Assembly: GCA_937898715.1 (NCBI GenBank)
Contig: CALEKA010000008.1
Coordinates: forward strand, 1-39,963
Source: an uncultured Prevotella sp.
GTDB taxonomy: Bacteria; Bacteroidota; Bacteroidia; Bacteroidales; Bacteroidaceae
Direction: 5' to 3'
Length of the DNA: 39,963 bases
The notes below the pieces were generated by a model. The model saw only the letters and a program-made list of their open reading frames with translations, did no database searches and was not told where the DNA came from. The first letter of the stretch is position 1, and the number at the start of each line of letters is the position of its first letter. Positions 32,032 to 39,949 of the stretch are shown here, one piece after another. A program made the position numbers and the translations under genes.

Positions 32032-33519
32032 TTATTTATTAAGCTTCCAAGTAGCGCCCTCCTTCGTATCCTTCACTTCGAAGCCAAAGGAAGCGAGTTC
32101 GTCGCGTATCTGGTCGCTCGTGGCCCAGTCTTTGGCAGCCTTAGCTTTGGCACGGAGTTCGAGCAAGAGGTCGATGGCATGGCCATAAGCCTCTTCGCGC
32201 TGAGCATTACCACCTGCCGCTTCGCTCTTCAGGCCGAGTATGTCGAACACGAACGTGTTGACCACCTTCTTCAGAGCTTCCAGACCGGCGGGAGTGATGG
32301 TCTGCTGCTTGTCGATCAACTGATTGATCACGCGAGCAGCATCGAAGAGGTGACCGATGACGATGGGCGAGTTGAAGTCGTCGTCCATTGCCTCATAACA
32401 CTTCGTTGCCACTTCGTCGGCATAAGCTTCGGTGAGTGTGCCCTTGTCAGTGGCTTCGATGCGGTCGAGCTGCGCTACGGCGTCCATCAGTCGGTCGAAT
32501 CCCTTCTTGGAAGCTTGCAGAGCCTCGTTGGAGAAGTCTACCGTAGAGCGATACTGTGCTTGCAGGATGAAGAAGCGGATCGTCATGGGCGAGTAGGGCT
32601 GCGTGAGCAAGGGGTGAGAACCGGTGAAGAACTGGTCGAGCGTGATGAAGTTGTTGTAGCTCTTGCCCATCTTCTTACCGGCAATGGTGATCATGTTGTT
32701 GTGCATCCAGTACTTCACCATCTGGTCGCCTTGTGAAGCCACGGCCTGTGCTATCTCACACTCGTGGTGGGGGAAGATGAGGTCCATTCCACCGCCGTGG
32801 ATGTCGAAGTGAGCGCCGAGATATTTGCGTCCCATTGCGGTGCACTCGCAGTGCCATCCGGGGAAACCATCGCTCCAGGGCGAGGGCCAACGCATGATGT
32901 GCTCGGGCTGAGCCTTCTTCCACAGCGCGAAGTCCACCTGATGGTGCTTTTCGCCCACACCATCGAGCTCACGGCTTGCGTCGTGCACGTCCTCGAGGTT
33001 ACGGCCCGAGAGTATGCCATAACGATGGTCCTTATTATACTTCACCACGTCGAAGTAGACCGAACCGTTCGACTCGTAGGCATAGCCATTGTCGAGAATC
33101 TGCTGTACGAGTTCTTCTTGTTCGATGATGTGGCCTGTGGCGTGAGGCTCAATGCTTGGTGGAAGCACGTTGAGTTTTGCCATAGCCGCATTGAAACGAT
33201 TGGTGTAGTACTGCGCCACTTCCATCGGTTCGAGTTGTTCGAGGCGTGCCTTCTTAGCGATCTTGTCTTCGCCCTCATCGGCATCGTGTTCCAAGTGGCC
33301 CACATCCGTGATATTGCGTACATAGCGCACCTTATAGCCCAAGTGCTTCAAGTAGCGGAATACGAGGTCGAAAGTGATTGCAGGACGAGCATGACCGAGG
33401 TGAGCATCGCCATACACCGTAGGTCCGCACACATACATGCCGACATGTCCCGGATGGATAGGCTTAAAAAGCTCCTTCTGGCGCGTCAGCGTATTATAAA
33501 GGAAGAGTGAATGTTCCAT
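32032..33519 (-). CDS. cysS: Cysteinyl-tRNA synthetase
   Basis: CysS charges tRNA-Cys with cysteine. This class I synthetase of 495 aa shows the start ETLTRQKE-like LYNTLTRQKELFKP, YVCGPTVYGDAHLGHARP with the HIGH box variant HLGH (residues 40-43), zinc ligands Cys31, Cys224 (GWHCECTAM), His251 and Glu255 (FPHHECEIAQ), and the KMSKS loop as AGKKMGKSYNN (283-287). The C-terminal helical anticodon-binding domain (about residues 300-495) carries DFNSPIVIGHLFDAARVIN. The start at 33519 is about 20 bases from a consensus promoter within a repeat. The stop is followed directly by heptad repeats. Confidence 0.97.
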   Translation of the reverse strand: MEHSLFLYNTLTRQKELFKPIHPGHVGMYVCGPTVYGDAHLGHARPAITFDLVFRYLKHLGYKVRYVRNITDVGHLEHDADEGEDKIAKKARLEQLEPMEVAQYYTNRFNAAMAKLNVLPPSIEPHATGHIIEQEELVQQILDNGYAYESNGSVYFDVVKYNKDHRYGILSGRNLEDVHDASRELDGVGEKHHQVDFALWKKAQPEHIMRWPSPWSDGFPGWHCECTAMGRKYLGAHFDIHGGGMDLIFPHHECEIAQAVASQGDQMVKYWMHNNMITIAGKKMGKSYNNFITLDQFFTGSHPLLTQPYSPMTIRFFILQAQYRSTVDFSNEALQASKKGFDRLMDAVAQLDRIEATDKGTLTEAYADEVATKCYEAMDDDFNSPIVIGHLFDAARVINQLIDKQQTITPAGLEALKKVVNTFVFDILGLKSEAAGGNAQREEAYGHAIDLLLELRAKAKAAKDWATSDQIRDELASFGFEVKDTKEGATWKLNK

Positions 33520-33544
33520 AGTGATGTTTTTGTTAGAATTTGGT

Positions 33545-33760
33545 GCAAAGTTAGTGCAAGGCGAGAGAAATACAAAACGAAAGCTTGCTTTTGTTTTGTT
33601 TTTCCGAGCCGCCGCCTAACTTGCGCGGAGCAAAAGTTAGTGCAAGGCGAGAGAAGTGCAAAGGAAAAAACTTGTTTTTTACTTGCACTTCCGAGCCGCC
33701 GCCTAACTTGCGCGGAGCAAAAGTTAGTGCAAACCGAGCGCAAATCCCAAAAGCTTGCTT
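33545..33760. repeat. ~86-bp direct repeats carrying promoter sequences, upstream of cysS
   Basis: Units starting GCAAA(A)GTTAGTGCAA(GG/AC)CGAG lie at 33545, 33630 and 33717 (spacing 85 and 87), and CCGAGCCGCCGCCTAACTTG plus CGCGGA ends the first two. Between these blocks the sequence varies. On the minus strand, each unit holds a TAACTTTG or TAACTTTTG box. Frames crossing the units (minus strand: LTFAPRKLGGGSE, repeated) are repeat-derived and not called. Confidence 0.85.
33546..33576 (-). promoter_or_regulatory. Proximal cysS promoter (inside repeat unit 1)
   Basis: On the minus strand: TTTG at 33576-33573, a 19-base spacer, and TAACTTTG at 33553-33546. Start is predicted near 33539, about 20 bases before the cysS ATG. 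Unit 2 repeats the arrangement, with TTTG at 33662-33659, 19 bases, and TAACTTTTG at 33639-33631. Confidence 0.7.
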
Positions 33761-33788
33761 TAGAAAAAACCATCCTATGCTGAAACGC

Positions 33789-33876
33789 CAGTGCGCCGCC
33801 CAACGGACTCCAGTGCGCTGCCCAACGTACTCCAGTGCGCTGCCCAACGGACTCCAGTACACCGCCCAACGGACTG
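33789..33876. repeat. 22-bp tandem repeat, four copies
   Basis: Units at 33789, 33811, 33833 and 33855 read CAGTGCGC(C/T)GCCCAACG(G/T)AC plus TC, with the last diverged (CAGTACACC). Sequence and unit differ from the 22-bp repeats at 3273 and 31511, but the period is the same. The remaining part of this gap (33877-33986) is AT-rich without a recognised feature. Confidence 0.88.
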
Positions 33877-33986
33877 ACACAACAACAAGGAGAAAAAAAA
33901 TCACGTTTTATTAGAGGAATGCGAAACGACAGTCGACCCTCAACTCCCAGCCCGATTAAAAAAATTATATAAACTCTGCTAAAGTC

Positions 33987-34016
33987 TTTGCGCTTCAATA
34001 TTTTTTCCTACCTTTG
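33987..34016 (+). promoter_or_regulatory. Promoter of the lipoprotein/DUF5723 pair
   Basis: TTTG at 33987-33990, 18 bases, then TACCTTTG at 34009-34016. The start is predicted near 34023, leaving a leader of about 89 bases before 34112. Confidence 0.6.
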
Positions 34017-34111
34017 TGGCATACAAGGGACAGGTGCCCCTTAGAGATATTATTTCGGCAGAACTTAAAAATCCTGTTACCCTTAAACATTTCCACTAAC
34101 CCATAGAAGAT

Positions 34112-35965
34112 ATGGCACATTCACTCCTCAAACACTTCCTTTTCACTGGAGCATTGTGCGCTGGATCGGCATTGACTATGAACAGCTGCATGGATGATTC
34201 CTATGACCTCAACAACGTAGACCTCACCATGGGGCTCGGCAGTGACGGACTCAGCGTGACACTCGGCAATACCGAGAAGATCTACCTCGGCGACTTGCTC
34301 GACCTCGACGAATCTGTGAAGCTCGATGGCGAAAACACTTTCTACCTCGTAGAAGATGGCAACACCCACTTCAACGTGAGAGTAGACAAGGTGCACACCA
34401 ATCTGAACAGTACTGAGCTCAAGACCAATGAGAAAGTACTCCCCTACGAAAAGGTGCGCCAAGAACTTGCCTCGCAAGGCATAAGCGTGCCCGAAGGCAC
34501 TCCCCTGCCCATCAGCGCGGGCATGACTTTCGCTTCGGAGGCTGAAGGTGACGCTGCTATCGACTTCAAGGTGAACGACATCAACGGCATAGCCCACGTC
34601 AACACGCTCTATCTGCAAAACAACAATGGCGGATCGCCTAAGGTGACGCTTAGCATCAACGAGAAGCAAGAGGGCAACATCAACTTCGGTGTGAGCAAAC
34701 TCGAGAACATGCGCATCACCCTGCCCGAATTCATGCACGTGACGCATCTCTCTGCGGGATGGCAACAGAGCGGACGCGTGATCACTTGCTCAAGCCTCAA
34801 CTACGTGCCTGGCATGAACATCTGCGAGGTAGACTTCGATGAAGCTCACCTCAACGCTTCGCCCGTGAACGGCACACTCACGCTTACCCCCGAGCAGCTC
34901 AACATCCACATGGTTGGCAAGGTGAGCTTTAAGAGCCGCTCTGCATTCAACATGACCACCACCGATAATGCCGACGTGAGCCTTAGCATCAACATGGGCC
35001 GCGAAGGCATCGACGTATATAAGGTAAAGGGTACGTTCAATCCCGAGATCAATCCCGACAACTCCGTAATTAATATTAAGGAGTCATTGCCCGACTTCCT
35101 GACCGACGATGCCGTAGTGATCAAGGCTGCCAACCCCACGATCCGCTTTGATGCCAATCTGAGCACCATCCCCGTGGGCGTACAGCTGGGCAATGAGGCT
35201 GCAGGTCGCCACATTGAGCTGACTGCCGAGAAGGGCACAGAGCAGAAAAGCGTAAGTCTGCCCTACGCTACGATTGAGAACGGACAGATGAGCTCCATCT
35301 ATTACTACCAAGGCTCAGCTCCCTACGACCCTGCCGGTCAGCTCGTAGCAGGTGCACAGCAAAAGGCTACGCCCAATCTGGGCACACTCATCGAGAAGCT
35401 CCCCGACCAGATCACGGTGAAGATGGACGACCATCGCATAGAGGTGAAAAATGAGGAATATACCGTAGAACTCGGTCACGACTACAACGCCACGGTCGAC
35501 TACAACGTGTTCGTGCCCTTCACCTTCGACAAGGGCTTCACCATCGTCTACAACGACTCTACCGACAGCATGAACGATGACCTCAAGAAGTATGCTGCCC
35601 AAGGCATCGTGATCAAGGCCGACGCTCAAAATGCAGTACCCCTCGACCTCATCGTAGGCATTGAGGCAAAGAATGTAAACGGAGAGGTGATCTCCGGCAT
35701 TAAGTTCAACGAAGTGACTGTGCCCGCTGGACTTAGCATTTACGACGTTACTCATGATGAATACGTTGCCACCACCACTCCCATCACCCTGGAAGCTACG
35801 CTCGACGATCCAAAGTTGCTCTCACAGGTGGACAGACTCATCTTTAAGGTACATGCCGCCGACAACGATGAAGCGCAGACCAAAACGCTCGTTTCTACCC
35901 AGTACCTGCGCCTTGCCACCATTAAGCTCCGCCTCAAGGGAGGTGTAACAGCCGACTTTAACTAA
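34112..35965 (+). CDS. Predicted surface lipoprotein (617 aa), partner of DUF5723
   Basis: I recognise no named function. The N terminus looks like a lipoprotein signal (LLKHFLFTGALCAGSALTMN followed by SCMDD) with acylation at Cys26, although the -3 residue is atypical. The next residues, DDSYDLNNVDLTMGLGSDG, recall a Bacteroidales family of envelope proteins that all begin with C-x-x-SYDL after the lipobox. The rest is beta-rich with repeated strands (VKLDGENTFYLVEDG, FNVRVDKVHTNLN, INLNMGREGIDVYKVKG-like segments) and no catalytic motif. DNA codon use matches neighbours. It is 20 bases upstream of a DUF5723 outer-membrane gene on the same strand, so both are likely parts of one envelope complex. 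It has its own promoter. Confidence 0.7.
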   Translation: MAHSLLKHFLFTGALCAGSALTMNSCMDDSYDLNNVDLTMGLGSDGLSVTLGNTEKIYLGDLLDLDESVKLDGENTFYLVEDGNTHFNVRVDKVHTNLNSTELKTNEKVLPYEKVRQELASQGISVPEGTPLPISAGMTFASEAEGDAAIDFKVNDINGIAHVNTLYLQNNNGGSPKVTLSINEKQEGNINFGVSKLENMRITLPEFMHVTHLSAGWQQSGRVITCSSLNYVPGMNICEVDFDEAHLNASPVNGTLTLTPEQLNIHMVGKVSFKSRSAFNMTTTDNADVSLSINMGREGIDVYKVKGTFNPEINPDNSVINIKESLPDFLTDDAVVIKAANPTIRFDANLSTIPVGVQLGNEAAGRHIELTAEKGTEQKSVSLPYATIENGQMSSIYYYQGSAPYDPAGQLVAGAQQKATPNLGTLIEKLPDQITVKMDDHRIEVKNEEYTVELGHDYNATVDYNVFVPFTFDKGFTIVYNDSTDSMNDDLKKYAAQGIVIKADAQNAVPLDLIVGIEAKNVNGEVISGIKFNEVTVPAGLSIYDVTHDEYVATTTPITLEATLDDPKLLSQVDRLIFKVHAADNDEAQTKTLVSTQYLRLATIKLRLKGGVTADFN

Positions 35966-35985
35966 CCCTCAATGCTGACTATCTT

Positions 35986-37392
35986 ATGAAACTGCATCAT
36001 ATACTCCCCCTTGCCGCACTCTTAGCTCTTCCCGCAACGGCACAGGACAATCTGCACACCAGCTACTTTATGCATTCCTCCGTGCAGAAACACGAGATGA
36101 ACCCCGCCCTGCTCGACACTGCCTACGTAGCTATGCCCCTCATCCTGGGCAATCTCAATGTGGGCACACGTTCCAACGTAGGTCTGAAGACTTTCGTCTA
36201 TAAGCTCGAACCTGGAATGCCGGGCTATGGTCAGAACGGCAACAATCTGACCACCTTTATGAACCCCAGCGTATCGACAAGCGAATTCTTGGGTAAGCTC
36301 AAAGATACCAACAAAATCGGGGTAAACCTTAAGTACCAACTCTTCGGCGTGGGATTCAAGGCTTTCAACGGACTCAACGTGGTAGAGATGAATCTCCGCT
36401 CACAGACCAACGTGGCATTGCCCAAATCGCTCTTCGAATTTATGAAAGAGGCCGGCGCCCGTACCGACTACAACATCGACAACCTCGGCGTTCGCTCCGA
36501 AAACTTCCTCGAACTCGGACTGGGCCACTCTCACAAGATTGGCGATAAGTGGACCGTCGGCGGTAAGATGAAACTGCTCTTCGGCTTGGCATATGCCGAC
36601 GTGACTGCCAACAACCTCAACCTCCATCTCTCAGAAGATCTCTGGCAGATCCAGGGCGACGTGCGCGGACGTGCTTCGCTTATGAAGACGGAGTTGGAAC
36701 TGAGCGATAAGACGGATCCGCAGAATCCTACCCGCCATCGCGTTCATGGTCTCGACGACTTCAAAGGTGGCCTCTCGGGCTTCGGTCTGGCATTCGACTT
36801 GGGTGCTACTTATCAAGTCCTCCCCGACTTGAAGCTAAGCGCCTCAATCACCGACCTCGGCTTTATCAACTGGAAGAACATGCATCAAGCTTCTTCTGCT
36901 GGTGAGTGGGAGTTCAATGGATTCGATGAAGACATCTACGTGACGAGCAACCGCACAGAGACCAATGAGATAGGCGATCAGTTTGATGCCCTGGGCGACG
37001 ATCTCGGCGACATGTTTGCCGTATACTATGATGGCAAGAAGAGCGAGACGCGTGCCCTCTCTGCCACCATCAACCTGGGTGCTGAATATACGCTTCCTGC
37101 CTATCGCCGTCTGAAGTTTGGCTTCCTCTACACCAGCCGCATGGCAGGCAAGTACGCATGGCATCAAGGTCTTTTCTCTGCCAACGTAGCGCCCACGAAG
37201 TGGTTCGACGCCAGCTTTAGTCTGGGCGGCAACACCACAGGCTTCACCAGCGGTCTTCTCGTGAGCTTCCATGCCAAGCACTACAACATCTTTGCCGGTA
37301 CAGACCACTTTTTCGGCAAGCTCAGCAAGCAGGGCATCCCCCTCAAGCGTGCCAATAGCAACGTAACGATCGGTATGTCGTTCCCACTGTAA
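35986..37392 (+). CDS. DUF5723 family outer-membrane beta-barrel protein
   Basis: The 468-aa protein has a signal peptide (HHILPLAALLALPATAQD) and the start block SYFMHSSVQKHEMNPALLDT, LGNLNVGTRSNVGL and LTTFMNPSVSTSEFLGKL, which I recall for DUF5723, a Bacteroidetes family distantly like PorV/FadL barrels. Alternating strands with aromatic ends run through GVNLKYQLFGVGFKAF, ELGLGHSHKIGDKWTVGGKM, GFGLAFDLGATYQVLPDLKL, and end in NVTIGMSFPL. A function in transport or outer-membrane assembly is not proven. It is co-directional with, and probably co-transcribed with, the lipoprotein gene before it, and ends before a strong terminator. Confidence 0.82.
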   Translation: MKLHHILPLAALLALPATAQDNLHTSYFMHSSVQKHEMNPALLDTAYVAMPLILGNLNVGTRSNVGLKTFVYKLEPGMPGYGQNGNNLTTFMNPSVSTSEFLGKLKDTNKIGVNLKYQLFGVGFKAFNGLNVVEMNLRSQTNVALPKSLFEFMKEAGARTDYNIDNLGVRSENFLELGLGHSHKIGDKWTVGGKMKLLFGLAYADVTANNLNLHLSEDLWQIQGDVRGRASLMKTELELSDKTDPQNPTRHRVHGLDDFKGGLSGFGLAFDLGATYQVLPDLKLSASITDLGFINWKNMHQASSAGEWEFNGFDEDIYVTSNRTETNEIGDQFDALGDDLGDMFAVYYDGKKSETRALSATINLGAEYTLPAYRRLKFGFLYTSRMAGKYAWHQGLFSANVAPTKWFDASFSLGGNTTGFTSGLLVSFHAKHYNIFAGTDHFFGKLSKQGIPLKRANSNVTIGMSFPL

Positions 37393-37423
37393 GCGCACAG
37401 CCGCTTAGATAAGCCTATTTTCT

Positions 37424-37473
37424 ACAAATATCCCCCAAGCAACGAGAGAAGTTGCTTGGGGGATATTTTTTGT
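37424..37473 (+). terminator. Intrinsic terminator after DUF5723
   Basis: The arms ATATCCCCCAAGCAAC (about 37428-37443) and GTTGCTTGGGGGATAT (37451-37466) pair perfectly around a 7-base loop and are followed by TTTTTTGT. It is 32 bases after the stop. Confidence 0.92.
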
Positions 37474-37492
37474 AAATAAGAAAGTATTCACC

Positions 37493-37791
37493 CAGTTCTG
37501 TGGGCGACGCGTCCCGCGTCGGCTTCATGAGTAAATCAAACTGTGAGTTCATAGGAAGTGGGGGCGAAGTGTCTCGCTTCGGCTCGTAGTGGAGGGGTTC
37601 GATGCCCCGACGCTACGAAGAGAAAAGTAGTTTTCTAAATCCTTTGACACGCTCGGCATCGAGCCTTGCGAGTCAAGCCGAAGCGAGACACTTCGCCCCC
37701 ACTGCCTATAGGCTCACAGCTTGACAGCCCCTATGGGCTCATAGCTTAATTAGTGGCAATGCCGACGCGGGACGCGTCGCCCACAGAACTG
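37493..37791. mobile_element. ~290-bp nested palindromic element, copy 2
   Basis: Same plan as 31599-31866: type-A hairpins at 37502-37523 and 37761-37782 outside, type-B at about 37560-37583 and 37678-37701 inside, with centre arms GAGGGGTTCGATGCCCC and GGCATCGAGCC. CTATAGGCTCA and CCCTATGGGCTCATAGCT, related to each other, follow the second type-B. The sequence between the arms differs from copy 1, so only the hairpins and arms are conserved. Confidence 0.8.
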
Positions 37792-37826
37792 GGGGAAAAC
37801 TTGCAAGGGGGCATTGCATCTTGCTT

Positions 37827-37883
37827 GAAAGCAGCAAGAATGTATTACTTATTACTTGAGGAAAATTACTTGAGCGAAGGTGC
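37827..37883. repeat. Heptad tail downstream of the LytS-type kinase gene
   Basis: GCAAGAATGTATTACTTATTACTT at about 37829, then GAGGAAAATTACTTGAGCG, precedes the stop. In the gene direction (minus) the last codons read AAG TAT TAA G, so the stop codon itself lies inside an AAGTATTAAG heptad, then CAAGTAATTTTCCTCAAGTA and ATAAGTAATACATTCTTGC. Confidence 0.7.
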
Positions 37884-39899
37884 TTAATACTTATAATAAT
37901 ACTCCATAGGCAGCAGCAGCTGCATGCGTGTGCCGTGGTGAGGGGGAGCCACGTTGGCGATGGTGAAGCGAGCCTGACGGCGGTTGTACTGATTGAGGAT
38001 GTCAAGCGTACGGGTGAGCAGTCGGAGACCCGTGCCCGTGTCGCGCCCCGTGCGCTTCACCCGACCTGGATTGTAGCCCTGACCATTGTCCGTCACCTCG
38101 AGGCGAAGGTAATTGTCGGCAGTGAGGCGCACCTCGATATGAATAGCACTCTCCTCCGTGAGCACAGGAAATGCATGTTTTAAAGCATTCTCCACAGGAA
38201 TCTGCAGCGACATAGAAGGCACACGCAGCTGACTCTGCTCAAGCTCGGGATCCACCTGCCAACTGACCTTTGGAAGTTCCCCCTTGCTGTAATGATGGAG
38301 ATCGACAAAGCGATGCACCAAAGCAAGCTCATCGCACAGTGGCACTGCCACCTTGCCCGAAGCCAATAGATTGCCGCGAAGCACATCGATGAGCAATTCG
38401 ACGGGCCCCACCAGTTCGGGATAACGCTGGAGCTTGGGCAGTACGGTGCCAAGCACGTTGAACACGTAGTGGGGCGATACGCGATTGCGTACCACGTCCA
38501 TACGGAGTTCGGTCATGCGCTCCATCTGTTGCTTCATGCGCTCCCGCGTGCGTCGTCGATAAAGCACAATGACGAGTGTACCCGTCAGAGCGATTAGCGC
38601 TAAAAGTGCCACGGCAAGGATAATATAGTTCTGCTGGCGCACATTGCGAGCAGCATAGTCGGCTATGGCAAGGTGTTGGCGCAAGAGGGTGGTATCGCGC
38701 TGATAGCGGCCAGCCATCTCAGCCATCGTATTGCGTGCCTGCCGGTTATTGAGCGAGTCGGCATAGCGCACGGACAATGACTGGTAGTGATAAGCATCTT
38801 GCCAGCGATGGTCGCGAGCTGCATAACGCTGTAGGCGTCGGTAGTGAAGCATCAAGTAGCGAGGAGAACTCACAAGCAGAGAGTCGGACGCACGGCTCAC
38901 AAAGTCCTTTACCTGTGAGGTTCGTCCCTCAGCTATAGCAAGATCTGCCACGAGGCTTTTGATATAAAAAGTGTTGTCGGCATTGACGAGCGGACGATCG
39001 CCAAGGGCGGGTTTGCACAGATCAAGACAAGCGCGTGCATGGGGCAGATCGTCGAGCATGAGGTAGACCTCGCCCATATTGGCATCACAACTGACGCGGA
39101 ATCCTTCGTTATTGAGTTTTACGGCAAAGTCGCGAGCAGTGCGAAAGCTCCGCAGGGCATCGTCATATCGCCGTTCATAATAATAGCAATTGCCGAGCGA
39201 TAGATGGTAGAGATATTGTGTTTGGAGAGTTTCCCCCTTGAGGCGACGAGAGGCAAGGCGGAAATAGCGGTGGGCTTCGGGATAATTCTCGAGTTCCATA
39301 TACACCTGTCCCAGCCCCACACAGATGGGCACACGGCTGCGCTGATCGCGAAGGGAGTCGCAGAGAAAGAGGGCATAACGATAGAGTTCTGATGCTTTGG
39401 GCAGCTGGCCGTTGAGCATGTTCATGTCGGCAAGGTTGATCGTACTGCTCAGCAAGTCGATGGTCTTAGGCGGCTGATTGAGAAGGGTGAAGGCACGTTC
39501 GTAACATGAGAAAGACTCCTGCGCATCCCCCCGCAGCATAGCATTTACTCCTCGATGGTTCCACACCTGTCCAGCCACAATATGTGATCCTGGCGTATGG
39601 GAGCACCAACGTAGCACTCTGTCATAGCGCCGATTGGCCTCAAGGGTATCGCCCGCTAGATTGCAGGCAGTAGATCGAAACACCTCTACCTTATACCACG
39701 CCATGCTGTCGGTAAGTCCGCGCTGATACTGTGTGAGGACTTTCTCGGCTCGCTTGGGGTTGGAGAAGAGCAAGTCTGTCTGAGCGCGAAGCATGCTGTC
39801 GGCGGCCTCTGCTTGCTGTGTCGACGTATGGCTGCGCTGACAGGAATAGAGCATCCACGGCAGGAGTAGCAGAAGTATGTAAGAAAGGAGGCGTATCAT
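37884..39899 (-). CDS. Lipoprotein-like TPR sensor histidine kinase (LytS/His_kinase type)
   Basis: The 671-aa protein has an N-terminal hydrophobic segment ending in a possible lipobox (LLPWMLYSC, Cys19). About six to eight TPR-like helical repeats fill residues about 50-400 (for example VGLGQVYMELENYPEAHRYF, LSLGNCYYYERRYDDALRSF). A single membrane helix (IILAVALLALIALTGTLVIV, about 425-446) and a short coiled coil lead to the kinase part: H box NRVSPHYVFNVLGTVLP (His about 475), N box VPSMSLQIPVENALKHAF and G box VTDNGQGYNPGR, then GTGLRLL. That is the LytS-type family usually paired with LytTR regulators, which would lie outside the window (none on the window side). The H box is unlike the common NPHFLFN. 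The signal is unknown. Confidence 0.88.
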   Translation of the reverse strand: MIRLLSYILLLLLPWMLYSCQRSHTSTQQAEAADSMLRAQTDLLFSNPKRAEKVLTQYQRGLTDSMAWYKVEVFRSTACNLAGDTLEANRRYDRVLRWCSHTPGSHIVAGQVWNHRGVNAMLRGDAQESFSCYERAFTLLNQPPKTIDLLSSTINLADMNMLNGQLPKASELYRYALFLCDSLRDQRSRVPICVGLGQVYMELENYPEAHRYFRLASRRLKGETLQTQYLYHLSLGNCYYYERRYDDALRSFRTARDFAVKLNNEGFRVSCDANMGEVYLMLDDLPHARACLDLCKPALGDRPLVNADNTFYIKSLVADLAIAEGRTSQVKDFVSRASDSLLVSSPRYLMLHYRRLQRYAARDHRWQDAYHYQSLSVRYADSLNNRQARNTMAEMAGRYQRDTTLLRQHLAIADYAARNVRQQNYIILAVALLALIALTGTLVIVLYRRRTRERMKQQMERMTELRMDVVRNRVSPHYVFNVLGTVLPKLQRYPELVGPVELLIDVLRGNLLASGKVAVPLCDELALVHRFVDLHHYSKGELPKVSWQVDPELEQSQLRVPSMSLQIPVENALKHAFPVLTEESAIHIEVRLTADNYLRLEVTDNGQGYNPGRVKRTGRDTGTGLRLLTRTLDILNQYNRRQARFTIANVAPPHHGTRMQLLLPMEYYYKY

Positions 39900-39949
39900 C
39901 TGTATATAAGTTTAAGAGTTTATAAGTTGAAGAGTTAAGAGGGATGCTT

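Noticed and set aside
33486..33998. 170-codon minus frame and overlapping plus frames upstream of cysS
   Set aside because: They translate the 86-bp and 22-bp repeats, as shown by repeated peptide pieces such as LTFAPRKLGGGSE.
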